Part shown: piece by piece, positions 7,063-15,118 of the stretch
Numbering within the stretch: position 1 is the stretch's first letter
Layout of the letters: every line of letters starts with the position of its first letter
Assembly (NCBI GenBank): GCA_022703195.1
Contig: JAKLEF010000003.1
Location: forward strand, 1 to 22,485
Direction of reading: 5' to 3'
Length of the DNA: 22,485 nt
Source: Candidatus Fermentibacterota bacterium
Lineage (GTDB): Bacteria > Fermentibacterota > Fermentibacteria > Fermentibacterales > Fermentibacteraceae
The notes under the pieces: generated by a model
Told to the model about the DNA's origin: nothing
What the model saw: the letters and a program-made list of their open reading frames with translations, nothing else
Databases searched by the model: none
Made by a program: the position numbers and the translations under genes

Positions 7063-7233
7063 TCAGGGTATTCGTAATAGTCACCTATTGATGTCCATTA
7101 TCGACGAACCACAATATGGCGCCATAGTGTAGATGTTCAAGAGTGACGTTGGAAGAATTCGCATGAGTGATGCATCTCGAAAATGGTCATAGTCAGTCTA
7201 CCTGATTACTTGACGTTTTTTCCTCTGACACCG
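7035..7233. mobile_element. Inverted-repeat element, copy B
   Basis: A 33-bp perfect inverted repeat (7035-7067 and 7201-7233; pairing resumes after a one-base bulge) bounds a 133-bp interior of lower GC than the flanks. The arms share cggtgtcagaggaaaaaacg with copy A. The block 7166-7194 is the reverse complement of 2032-2060 of copy A with 25 of 29 matches, so the two interiors are inverted relative to each other. A 20-bp near-perfect palindrome centred on ggcgcc (7111-7130, one mispair) lies in the middle. The left arm overlaps the 3' end of the second ABC gene and supplies its stop. No transposase ORF and no clear target-site duplication were seen. Confidence 0.75.
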
Positions 7234-7333
7234 TCCGGGAATAACGTGCGGACGACAGGGTAACACACAGGTACGAGGTTCGGCTGTACCGCCGCAGAAG
7301 GCCTGAAACTGGTTCCAACCGGAAGGAGCCGCA

Positions 7334-8059
7334 ATGTCCCCGAGATCGCTGGCGCTCATGGCCCTGGTGTCCGCATCGGTGCTCCTGTCCGCATGCGGTC
7401 AGGAGCCCCCTGACATCGTGCGGCAGATATCCGTCACCGGGAACGGCACCGCGGAAGCCGATCCCGACGTCGCCACCATCGTCTTCGGCGTCGATGTCAG
7501 CTCCGAGGATCCCGGCGAAGCCGTGGCCGAGGCCACTGCGATGATGAACTCCGCAGTCGAGGCCGCCGGTACGGCGGGTGTGGCCCCGGAAGACATCAGC
7601 ACCCAGAGCTACAGCCTGTGGATCGAGAACGTCTACGACCCGCTGACATACCAGTACACGGGGGAGAAGCTCTATCACGTCTCGCACTACGAAACGGCGG
7701 ACGTGCGCGATCTGGCAACGGTCGGCGACGTGCTGGCCGCGCTGGTCGACGCCGGGGTCAACAGCATCTCGAGCGTGTCTTTCCGCGTGGAGGACCAGTC
7801 GGCCCTCTTCGCTCAGGCCAGGGAGGCGGCCATGGCCGACGCCGTGAGCAGGGCCGAAGCCATCGCGGAGGGCCTGGGCGTCTCGCTGGGCGAGCCCACC
7901 TACGTCTCGGAGTACGGCGGCGGCTACACGGCCTTCGACCAGCTCGGCAGGGCGTCCGGCATAACTACGGCGAGCGCCGACATGGAGATGGGTCCCTACT
8001 TCTCGCCGGGCTCGTTCTCAACCACGGCGAGCGTCACGGTGTCTTTCGAGATGGAATAG
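7334..8059 (+). CDS. SIMPL-domain (DUF541) lipoprotein
   Basis: The 241-residue product starts with a lipoprotein signal ending LLSAC, so Cys21 is the likely lipidated residue. The mature chain opens with ISVTGNGTAEADPDVATIVFGVD, the usual opening of the SIMPL/DUF541 family, followed by helical AMMNSAVEAA, EDISTQSYSL and the closing AREAAMADAVSRAEAIAEGLGVSLG segment typical of that family. Members are periplasmic or envelope proteins; their biochemical role is poorly known. AAGGAG lies 5 bases before the ATG. The gene begins about 100 bp after element B, so it probably has its own promoter, though I find no convincing one. A strong GC hairpin follows the stop. Confidence 0.88.
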   Translation: MSPRSLALMALVSASVLLSACGQEPPDIVRQISVTGNGTAEADPDVATIVFGVDVSSEDPGEAVAEATAMMNSAVEAAGTAGVAPEDISTQSYSLWIENVYDPLTYQYTGEKLYHVSHYETADVRDLATVGDVLAALVDAGVNSISSVSFRVEDQSALFAQAREAAMADAVSRAEAIAEGLGVSLGEPTYVSEYGGGYTAFDQLGRASGITTASADMEMGPYFSPGSFSTTASVTVSFEME

Positions 8060-8068
8060 GGCGATCCG

Positions 8069-8100
8069 GCCCCGGCGGGGGCGCAGGCTCCCGCCGGGGC
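8069..8100 (+). terminator. GC-rich hairpin after the SIMPL gene
   Basis: An 11-bp perfect stem (8069-8079 with 8090-8100, gccccggcggg and its complement) has a 10-nt loop and begins 10 bases after the TAG stop. No T-tract follows (attctcc), so it is terminator-like rather than a textbook intrinsic terminator. Confidence 0.6.
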
Positions 8101-8179
8101 ATTCTCCGATGCGATCGGGATCATTCCGCTACCCGTCGGGTAGAGGGTTTTACAGGTTTTCCACGCAGGAGGAGTTCGA

Positions 8180-8767
8180 ATGCAGCTTTACGGTCTGGTC
8201 CTGTCGGTATTCCTCTCGCAGGGTTGAGGCGGCTCCGCCTGTGCCGGTCCGGCATGGAAGAGCGTCTGCGAAGGTGAACTGGCTTCCGTCTGGGTCGAAA
8301 ACGGCGTCCTGTACGAATCCGCCGATCAGGCGGACGTCTTCTTCACCCGGATCCAGGTGAGGAACGAATCGGGCGCCGCCATCGGAGTCGATCTCGGCGA
8401 CGGTGATTCCAGGATCAGGCCGATCCAGTACGCCGGCCTCGATACTCCGGAGATGAGCGTGATCGACATCATATCCCCGATCGCCCCGGTCGTTTCCGAC
8501 TCCCTCGCAGAAGCCGGGGCCTCCGCCTGGGCCGCGGGAGGGCTCTTCACCCTGGAGCCCGGCGATACCATCGAGTACTACGGGGAGTTCGACGGATCGG
8601 GACCGGCAGAGGTCGATGCGCTCGACTGCCGCTGGCTGATGCTCGCCTACGGCGGATGGATCACCGTCACCGACGGCTCGACCGCCGAGGTGATCTCCCC
8701 GGAGGGTGGCTTCGTCTACATCCCGGCGAGGTTCCCCGTGACCTGGGCGGGTGTGCCGCCCGAGTGA
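8180..8767 (+). pseudogene. Secreted protein gene interrupted by an in-frame TGA at codon 16
   Basis: AGGAGG precedes the ATG at 8180 (MQLYGLVLSVFLSQG, a signal-peptide-like start). The frame meets TGA at 8225-8227, then stays open in the same frame for 179 codons to a TGA at 8765-8767. Coding sequence clearly resumes right after the stop (GGSACAGPAWKSVCEGELAS, then WVENGVLYESADQADVFFTR). No usable start with a ribosome site lies between the TGA and the GTG at 8357, which is the only recognised downstream start and would lack any signal. The product would be about 195 residues, Asp/Glu- and strand-rich, of no family I recognise. Options are a recent nonsense mutation, a sequencing or assembly error, or readthrough. 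TGA is a normal stop elsewhere here, so recoding of the genome is unlikely. Confidence 0.65.
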
Positions 8768-8796
8768 CCCGCCGCTTCTCCGGAGCCCCGGATGAC

Positions 8797-11061
8797 TCAG
8801 CGCAGGATCACGAACCTGGCAGAGGCCGAAGAATCCCCGGAACGCACCATCGCGAGATAGACCCCGGAGGGCGTGTCCGTCCCCGGCTCCCACGAGGCAG
8901 CGGCGCCCGGACCGGTCGTGGAGGTGTACATCAGCCTGCCCGCCCCGTCGAAGACCGACAGCACGGCAGCGCCGTCCAGCCCTGCTACGACGAAGGAAAC
9001 AGCCCCGGCCGAGGGTGACGGCGACGCGACCACGGAAAGCATCCCCTGCTGCGTGACGCCGCCTTCGATCCCGAGGGCGTCGCTCGACAGCTCCTTCACG
9101 CCGAATCCCCTTAGGCCGGCGAAGAGCTGGGTGTCGGACCCGCCGTAGGCGATGTCCCACACGCATCTGCCCTCTATGCCGTCGTCGAGCGCCTGCCACG
9201 AATCTCCGCCGTCGGGGCTCCACTTCACCCCCGCGGTGTTGGTCCCGGCCAGCACGTTGGCATTCCTGCTCCCCAGGACGGACCATGTAGTGCCGGTAGA
9301 GCCGGGGCACTGGCTCCAGGTCGCCCCCGCATCGAGCGACCTGAAGACGCCGAGGTCGGTGCCGCAGTAGACGGCCGTCCCGTCCCAGCAGTACGAGATG
9401 CAGGGCATGTAGCTGCCGGAGAGGCCCGAACCGGCCGTGAAGCTCGCACCGCCGTCATCGGAATAGTAGACTGCTGTCCCGAGCTGCTGGAAGCTGGCGA
9501 ATACCCGCAATCCGCCACCAGGGGCCTCCCCGAGCTCGATCGACGGGTACAGCGCGCCGGGCAGCCCTGACGAAGTCAGCCAGGTGCCCCCCCCGTCCGT
9601 CGTGTATCTGACTCCGCCGCTTGCGAGACCGGCCCAGGCGCGGTCGGCGTCCGACGGATCGAACGCCACCGCCGTCACCTGCTGCCCCGTAAGGCCGGCG
9701 GAGGCCCAGGAATCCCCGAGGTCATCCGACCTGAAGACCCCCGAGGCCGTCGCGGCGTAGATCGTCGAGCCCGTGTACTGGTCGTGGGATTCGGGCCAGA
9801 TGTCGTAGACTGTCCAGTTCCCCAGCCCTTCCGAGGCGAGCTCCCAGGTCGCGCCGCCGTCTCCGCTGCGCCAGAGGCCGTGAGCCTCGCCCCCGGCGAG
9901 CAGGACGCCCTCTCCCTGGAGGAATGCGACCGCATGGATGAAGCCGTTCGTCATGCCCTGCTGCGAAACCGTGTACGACCCCGAGGAGAGCCTCCTGTAG
10001 ACCCCCCCGTTGTGCCCGGCGAGGTATCCCTGTGAACCCGCGCAAGCGGCCTGCCAGTAGGATGCCGTGATGCCCGCCGGGTTGAGCGTCCAGGTCGATC
10101 CGCCGTTGGTGCTCTCGTACACGCCCTGGCTGATGACCGGCGCATAGAGCGTCCCCGACGACCAGACGGCGGGGGCGTAGCTCGTCCCGGGAACCACCTG
10201 GGTCCACGAGCCTCCGTAGTTGGTGCTGAGGTAGAAACCGCCGTCGTTCGTGACGATGACGGAACCTTCAGAGCCACCAGGGGAGGTGAGGATCCCCCAG
10301 CCCGACCCCGAGGGCCCCACCGCCGCCCATGTAGCTCCTGCGTCGTAGCTGCGGTACACTGAGTTCGAAAGGCCCGACATGGCGATGAACATCGTGTCGG
10401 GATGACTGGTGCAGAAGCCGTAGCCCTTGAGGAAACCGGTGTCGAGCCCCACGCTCGCCCAGGTGGCGCCCCCGTCCGTCGAACGCCGTATCCCCTGGCC
10501 TGACGAGAGCCCGGCGACGAGGATGTCCGGATCGGTCCAGTGGACGCCCGTCAGAAGGACGTATGAAGACGACATCCCGCCGGAGACGACCCCCCAGGTC
10601 TGCCCCTGGTCGTCCGACCTGTAGAGCCCGGTCCGCGTGGAGGCGAAGAACGTGTTCGGCTGGGCCGATCCTCCGTTGCAGACGCTGTTCACCTGGATCG
10701 CCTGGAGGTCCGTCTCCTGCCAGGTCTGGCCTCCGTCGGTGCTGCGCCAGACCCCGCCCGCGTCCGGCGCCATGGAGTAGCCGCACCCGGCCACCAGCAC
10801 CGAACTGCTCCCGGGCAGAGCCGCGATCGCCCTGACATTGCCGCCCCAGGGGCCGGAGCCCGTCCATGTGCCGGTTCCGGCAGCCGATGGCTCCGTGGGC
10901 GCGAACCCGAACAGCTCGTCGAGCCCGGACGGTATGGCCGAGAAGGTCTCTCCGTCGTACAGGACGCCTTCGGCATCCCGGAGTACGGCCGGGTTGTACG
11001 GGGGAGCGGATGCTGCGAGCACGACCGCCATGAGCAGAAGCATCAGGGGCCTCCGATCCAT
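8797..11061 (-). CDS. Secreted Asp-box (BNR/sortilin-like) beta-propeller with C-terminal sorting-type domain
   Basis: The 754-residue product has a signal peptide (MDRRPLMLLLMAVVLAASA). Residues about 60-660 carry about twelve Asp-box motifs of the form S-x-D-x-G-x-x-W, for example STDGGQTWQE, SDDQGQTWGV, STDGGATWAS, SGDGGATWEL, SLDAGATWSQ and SPDGGDSWQA, as in BNR/VPS10-sortilin propellers, probably forming one or two large propellers. The last 80 residues (SVFDGAGRLMYTS, then TPSGVYLAMVRSG...ARFVILR) fit the Por-secretion/T9SS type A or FlgD-like C-terminal domain. No sialidase-type catalytic set is evident, so Asp-boxes alone should not be read as glycosidase activity. The ribosome site is weak (cggaaac). 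It diverges from the propeller lipoprotein at 11195 across 133 bp. Likely cell-surface or exported. Confidence 0.85.
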   Translation of the reverse strand: MDRRPLMLLLMAVVLAASAPPYNPAVLRDAEGVLYDGETFSAIPSGLDELFGFAPTEPSAAGTGTWTGSGPWGGNVRAIAALPGSSSVLVAGCGYSMAPDAGGVWRSTDGGQTWQETDLQAIQVNSVCNGGSAQPNTFFASTRTGLYRSDDQGQTWGVVSGGMSSSYVLLTGVHWTDPDILVAGLSSGQGIRRSTDGGATWASVGLDTGFLKGYGFCTSHPDTMFIAMSGLSNSVYRSYDAGATWAAVGPSGSGWGILTSPGGSEGSVIVTNDGGFYLSTNYGGSWTQVVPGTSYAPAVWSSGTLYAPVISQGVYESTNGGSTWTLNPAGITASYWQAACAGSQGYLAGHNGGVYRRLSSGSYTVSQQGMTNGFIHAVAFLQGEGVLLAGGEAHGLWRSGDGGATWELASEGLGNWTVYDIWPESHDQYTGSTIYAATASGVFRSDDLGDSWASAGLTGQQVTAVAFDPSDADRAWAGLASGGVRYTTDGGGTWLTSSGLPGALYPSIELGEAPGGGLRVFASFQQLGTAVYYSDDGGASFTAGSGLSGSYMPCISYCWDGTAVYCGTDLGVFRSLDAGATWSQCPGSTGTTWSVLGSRNANVLAGTNTAGVKWSPDGGDSWQALDDGIEGRCVWDIAYGGSDTQLFAGLRGFGVKELSSDALGIEGGVTQQGMLSVVASPSPSAGAVSFVVAGLDGAAVLSVFDGAGRLMYTSTTGPGAAASWEPGTDTPSGVYLAMVRSGDSSASARFVILR

Positions 11062-11194
11062 GTTGTTTCCGAACGATCACGACTGAGGGGCGGTCCGTCA
11101 ACGAGACCGCGGCTCCCGGTTCTGTAACTGCTTTGGCCATCGGGGCGTCCTGTTTCGTATCATCGCATGCCGGTCACCGGAGTGGAGGATTGGG

Positions 11195-12307
11195 ATGAAA
11201 CCTCGAGCGGGTGCTTTCGTCGCCGTGTGTTCCGCGCTGCTCGCCTCCTGCGGGGGGGGCGGGGGAGACGTTCCCGGGGAAGCCGGCCCCGTGCGGCTGG
11301 CCGTCGTGGACTCGATAGGGGTCGAGCTGGGCGACTCGAACTACGTCTTCGGATCCATCATGAGCATCGAGGCAGGACCCGACGGCCTCCTGTACGTCCT
11401 CGACAGGGGGCGCGGCAGGGTGATGGTGTACGATTCCTCGGGCGCCTTCGTCAGGCAGATCGCGAGCCCGGGCTCGGGCCCCGGAGAGCTGCTGAACCCG
11501 CTTTCCATGGCGGTCCTCGGTGACGGGCGCATAACGGTCTGTGCCGCCTTCAACGGCGGGATGTACACGTACGGGCCCGACGGGACGTGGGAGGGCCTGA
11601 CCGCATCCTTCACCAGCAATCCTCCCATGCTGATGGAGGGGGCGGACTCGGACGCATACGTCGCCCTCAAGCTCGACATCGACGTCGACGATTCCGGCGG
11701 CCTCACCCAGAGGGTGCGCATCGGCAGGTACGAGCAGGGAGAAGAACCCGCCGCATGCTATCACGACGCAACCTCGCCCTTCGATCCCACGGACCTGACC
11801 TCGCTCATGCGGGAATCCTACCTCGGGTATGTCTACGGCGCATCCGCGGACGGAACGGTGGCCGTCGCCAGAAGGGCGAGTGAGGAGTACAGGGTGGATC
11901 TCTTCGCGAGCGATGGCGCCCCCCTGGCGGTGCTCGAGGGGGTGCCGGAGCAGGTCCCCAAGACCGAGGACGAGATCGCCGACGAGAAGGCTTTCATCGA
12001 ATCCCTCCTGAGCAGCATGGGGGTCAGCGGGGTCATCATCGAGTACGAACCGGACCCCTTCCGGGAGCAGGTTGTCGGGGTCGGCTTCGACGGATCCGGG
12101 AGGGTCTGGGTCCAGCGCGGCACCAGTGACACTCCCTCGTTCGACGTCTGGAGCCGGGCAGGAGAACTCCTCTTCGCCGCCGAGGTCGACTCGCCCGGAT
12201 CGGACCTCCTGGTCTGGGAGGCCGAGTTCGGCCCGGAGACCATGTACGCCTATTCGATGGATCCCGAATCCTATCAGAAGGTCTACGTGATCCCCCTGCC
12301 CGACTAG
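11195..12307 (+). CDS. Beta-propeller (6-bladed, NHL-like) lipoprotein, paralogue 2
   Basis: The 370-residue product has a classical lipobox LLASC with Cys19 as the lipidation site, then a Gly/Asp linker. Shared blocks with the 2210-3334 gene include VVDSIGV, GDSNYVFGSI, LSMAVLGDGRITV, the helical insert EIADEKAFIESLLSSMG, and the closing blade WVQRGTSDTPSFDVW ending YQKVYVI. The two are therefore full-length paralogues. Mature protein is predicted to sit on the envelope facing the periplasm or outside. GGAGG (11184-11188) lies 6 bases before the ATG. A weak promoter candidate (TTGGCC 11133-11138, TATCAT 11158-11163, 19-bp spacing) lies upstream. Ligand or partner unknown; no catalytic motif recognised. 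Confidence 0.83.
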   Translation: MKPRAGAFVAVCSALLASCGGGGGDVPGEAGPVRLAVVDSIGVELGDSNYVFGSIMSIEAGPDGLLYVLDRGRGRVMVYDSSGAFVRQIASPGSGPGELLNPLSMAVLGDGRITVCAAFNGGMYTYGPDGTWEGLTASFTSNPPMLMEGADSDAYVALKLDIDVDDSGGLTQRVRIGRYEQGEEPAACYHDATSPFDPTDLTSLMRESYLGYVYGASADGTVAVARRASEEYRVDLFASDGAPLAVLEGVPEQVPKTEDEIADEKAFIESLLSSMGVSGVIIEYEPDPFREQVVGVGFDGSGRVWVQRGTSDTPSFDVWSRAGELLFAAEVDSPGSDLLVWEAEFGPETMYAYSMDPESYQKVYVIPLPD

Positions 12308-12409
12308 CATGGGGGCGGGCGGATAGGACAGAATGACCGGGTAGTGCCCTGCGGGCATGCAGACTCGGCGGGTGGTTCGCCGGGCGCATCCCCTGTCGGA
12401 GGGTGGATC

Positions 12410-12769
12410 ATGGAGAAGCGGCAGATCTGGATGAGGGTGCTCGCGATATCCGGGCTCGTGCTGATGGCCCTGGGGGTGCTCGATCCGCTCGAGGGCTCCA
12501 TCGTCATACTTGGTGGAGCAGGCCTGGCCTTCGTCGGCGCCCACATCGGCGGAAGCCGGCACAAGCCGCTCCTCCTGCGAGCCCTTGTGCTCATCCTGGT
12601 CGGCGTCGCCATCATGTTCGGCTTCACCGCCATGGGAGGCCTCGGCGGCGAAACCGGGCGATCGATGTGGTGGGCGCTGGCCCTGCTGCCCTATCCCGCC
12701 GGCTGGATCATGGGGATCGTCGGCTCGGTGATGCGGCTCGTCGAGATCAGGAACCCGTCTCCCGCCTGA
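12410..12769 (+). CDS. Small four-helix integral membrane protein
   Basis: The 119-residue product is mostly hydrophobic. Helices are approximately at residues 8-24 (VLAISGLVLMALGVL), 29-45 (SIVILGGAGLAFVGAHI), 52-74 (LLLRALVLILVGVAIMFGF) and 84-108 (MWWALALLPYPAGWIMGIVGSV), with a positively charged loop GSRHKP. I do not recognise a family. GGAGGG (12398-12403) six bases before the ATG at 12410 fixes the start; the frame is open further upstream to 12344 but that extension has no ribosome site. It follows the lipoprotein gene by about 100 bp and could be co-transcribed. A small hairpin (tgccc/gggca, 12345-12357) sits in that gap. Confidence 0.7.
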   Translation: MEKRQIWMRVLAISGLVLMALGVLDPLEGSIVILGGAGLAFVGAHIGGSRHKPLLLRALVLILVGVAIMFGFTAMGGLGGETGRSMWWALALLPYPAGWIMGIVGSVMRLVEIRNPSPA

Positions 12770-12863
12770 GCGTCGCTTCATCCCCCCCGGTGCCCGCCTG
12801 TGAAGACCACACTGCGGAGGCCCTCCGGCATGCGGGCTGTCGGATGCCGTTCCCACCCGGGTG

Positions 12864-12892
12864 TTGCGGATGCATGCCGGTCGATCTAGAAT
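12864..12892 (+). promoter_or_regulatory. Possible promoter of the Ycf48-like propeller gene
   Basis: A -10-like TAGAAT (12887-12892, 5/6 match) is 17 bp after TTGCGG (12864-12869, 3/6 match). Transcription would start about 40 nt before the ATG at 12940. The rest of the 170-bp gap holds only short GC hairpins such as cggag/ctccg near 12815-12827. Confidence 0.4.
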
Positions 12893-12939
12893 AGAGAGGG
12901 TTGCATTTGATCCGCTCACTCTGATCACGGAGGTTCAGC

Positions 12940-15114
12940 ATGGCTACCTCCCTGACGTGTCGTATGGTCTGCGCCGCGAGAGCCGTTCCTCTCCTTCTCC
13001 TCCTGGCCTTCCCGGCCGACTGCGATCCCATCTGGTCCTGGCAGCACCCGTACCCAACAGGTATGTCGATCGAATCCATCGACTTCACCAGCGCTCTCGA
13101 AGGCTGGATAGCCACCGGCTGGGGCACGACCTTCTGGAGAGGCGAGGTCTTCCACACCTCTGACGGCGGAGCCACGTGGCAGGAGCAGCTGGTCTCCGAC
13201 TACTCGATCCTCTCGATTGACTTCATCGACTCCGCCGAGGGATGGCTCTGCTCCTTCGACGGGAACCACGGAATGGTCTTCCACTCCATCGACGGCGGCA
13301 TCACCTGGTCCGAGCAGGTCGGTGCCCGGTCCGAAGAGGCCCTCGTCGGGCTCGACTTCACCGACGGCGACTATGGACAGGTCGTCGGCTACGACGGATG
13401 GATCGCCCGCACCATGGATGGCGGTGCGACGTGGAGCCCTCAGGGGAGCGGCACGGATGAACTGCTCTATGACATCGACTTCCCTGACTACATGAACGGC
13501 TGGGCCGTGGGGACGATGAGCGGCGGGATGCTCCACACATCGACTGCAGGCGCATTCTGGGAGATCGAGCCTGCAGGCATGTCTCCCGACATTTACGGAG
13601 TGGACTTCGTGGACGCCTCGCACGGGTGGGCCGCGGGCGAGAACGGGATCGCCGCAAGGATCGGCAGCGCGCCATGGACCCTCCAGACCTCCGGCAACTT
13701 CTCGGACATCGACTTCTGCGACCAGTACAATGGTGCGGCCACGAGCGGCTATTACGAGACGCCTTCCGTTGCGGTCACGGGAAACGGAGGCGGCTCCTGG
13801 AGCATGGAGAACCTCACGGCATACCTGCCTTACTCGTTCTCCGACTTCATGACCTGCGTTTCCGTGCCAGCTCCGGGAACGGTATATGCCGCAAGCGGTA
13901 TGGGGATGGTTCTGAAGCGAGAGGGCAGCCTCTGGACCCTGGTCTCGGACTGCCTGGCTCTGACGGACCTCAATTCGGTCTGCTGCACCGACGACGACCA
14001 CGCATGGGCCTGCGGCGACTCAGGGGTGGTGCTGCGCACCTCGAACGGAGGGGAGACCTGGGCCCTGGCGCAGGTGCCCTCGACGTCGGTCCAGCTCAGT
14101 GACATCTCATTCCCGACCTCCACCCTCGGCTTCGCCTGCGGCAACTCGCCCGCATATCCGTATGCCGGCGCCGTGTACCGCACCACGGACGGGGGTGCCA
14201 CCTGGGCCGACTGCACACCGTCACTCTCTCCGGCCGTCAGGATGCTGAGATCGATCGACTTCGCCGACGGCATGCGGGGCGTCGCCGTCGGGAACCAGGG
14301 CGAGATTATCCGCACCATCGACGGCGGCAATTCCTGGGTGAGGCTCTCTGAAACCTCGAACAACCTCAACTGCGTCAGGTTCGCCGACTCGGAGACGGGA
14401 TACGCGGCCGGCAACTCCGGGACGATCCTTCGTTTCGACTTCACCGGCGACTCGTGGAGCACCCAGTTCAGCGCAACGAACGGCAACCTCAACACCCTGT
14501 TCGCCCTGAACCCCGACACCGCCTGGGCGGCCGGCTGGAACGGAACGGTAGTGCGCACCTGGAACAGCGGAGACAACTGGAACAAGATAGCCGAGACGGG
14601 CACCGACTATTACGACATCTGGTTCTTCGACGCCATGACCGGATTCCTCCGTGGCCAGGGCATATCCTCCACCGTGAACGGCGGGCAGACGATGTCCCCC
14701 TTCTCCGGCTGGCGCGACAATCTCATATCCCGGTTCTGCTTCACCTCTGCCGACTACGGATGGGGAGTGGGCAGCGGCGGCTGGATACTCAGGCTCGCCG
14801 AGGAAGGGACGGCAGTCGAGGAACCCCAGAGCCCCTCCCCGTCGATCCCCTCCGGCGAACTGCTGTGCACGCCCAATCCCTTCCGCGGATCCGCCGTCGT
14901 AGCATTCACGGTCGCGGACCAGGCCGCCCCCGTGACGCTGTCCCTGTACGACGTCTCGGGCAGGCTCGTCGCCCGGCTGCTCGACGGGGACGTCACCGGA
15001 GCCGGCCTGCAGTCCGTCGCGATCGACGGCTCGACGCTGCCTGCCGGGCTGTATGCCCTGCGGCTGGAGCAGGAGGGCTTCACTGCGACGGGAACCTGCA
15101 TCAGGCTGCCTTGA
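12940..15114 (+). CDS. Secreted Ycf48-like/BNR propeller with C-terminal sorting-type domain
   Basis: The 724-residue product has a signal peptide (to about residue 28). It is built of repeats alternating a strand like SIDFIDSAEGW or CVRFADSETGYAAG with an Asp-box strand like TSDGGATWQEQ, SIDGGITWSEQ, TMDGGATWSPQ, TSNGGETWALA, TTDGGATWADC, TIDGGNSWVRL and TWNSGDNWNKI. This alternation is characteristic of the Ycf48/HCF136-like propeller class. The C-terminal 85 residues (TPNPFRGSAVVAFTV, LYDVSGRLVARLL, LPAGLYALRL) form a Por/T9SS type A or FlgD-like domain. GGAGG at 12929-12933 lies 6 bases before the ATG. The 3' end is five bases before the GTG start of the membrane protein gene at 15119, suggesting an operon. 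Ycf48 itself assembles photosystem II; nothing here suggests photosynthesis. Confidence 0.85.
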   Translation: MATSLTCRMVCAARAVPLLLLLAFPADCDPIWSWQHPYPTGMSIESIDFTSALEGWIATGWGTTFWRGEVFHTSDGGATWQEQLVSDYSILSIDFIDSAEGWLCSFDGNHGMVFHSIDGGITWSEQVGARSEEALVGLDFTDGDYGQVVGYDGWIARTMDGGATWSPQGSGTDELLYDIDFPDYMNGWAVGTMSGGMLHTSTAGAFWEIEPAGMSPDIYGVDFVDASHGWAAGENGIAARIGSAPWTLQTSGNFSDIDFCDQYNGAATSGYYETPSVAVTGNGGGSWSMENLTAYLPYSFSDFMTCVSVPAPGTVYAASGMGMVLKREGSLWTLVSDCLALTDLNSVCCTDDDHAWACGDSGVVLRTSNGGETWALAQVPSTSVQLSDISFPTSTLGFACGNSPAYPYAGAVYRTTDGGATWADCTPSLSPAVRMLRSIDFADGMRGVAVGNQGEIIRTIDGGNSWVRLSETSNNLNCVRFADSETGYAAGNSGTILRFDFTGDSWSTQFSATNGNLNTLFALNPDTAWAAGWNGTVVRTWNSGDNWNKIAETGTDYYDIWFFDAMTGFLRGQGISSTVNGGQTMSPFSGWRDNLISRFCFTSADYGWGVGSGGWILRLAEEGTAVEEPQSPSPSIPSGELLCTPNPFRGSAVVAFTVADQAAPVTLSLYDVSGRLVARLLDGDVTGAGLQSVAIDGSTLPAGLYALRLEQEGFTATGTCIRLP

Positions 15115-15118
15115 GACG

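Noticed and set aside
7035..7233. Target-site duplication around the element copies
   Set aside because: The flanks of copy B (agat on the left, tccg on the right) and of copy A show no matching direct repeat of useful length.
7210..7238. Outward promoter from element B (TTGACG in the right arm)
   Set aside because: At 17 bp the -10 position reads gtccgg; there is no usable -10 at a normal distance.
8225..8227. Genetic-code change (TGA read as Gly or Trp)
   Set aside because: TGA ends several clearly complete genes here (for example at 5219-5221 and 15112-15114) and Trp is encoded by TGG throughout.
8109..8360. An 83-codon plus-strand frame as the real gene upstream of the secreted protein
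   Set aside because: It is Arg/Ser-rich and out of frame with the coding sequence that follows; the frame starting at 8180 has the ribosome site and signal peptide.
11174..12928. Minus-strand open frame of 584 codons
   Set aside because: It runs antisense through the propeller lipoprotein and small membrane protein genes, both with ribosome sites and recognisable features.
15053..15118. Earlier ATG for the O-antigen-ligase-like gene
   Set aside because: It would overlap the previous gene by 62 bases without a ribosome site, and the added residues look like the other frame of that gene.
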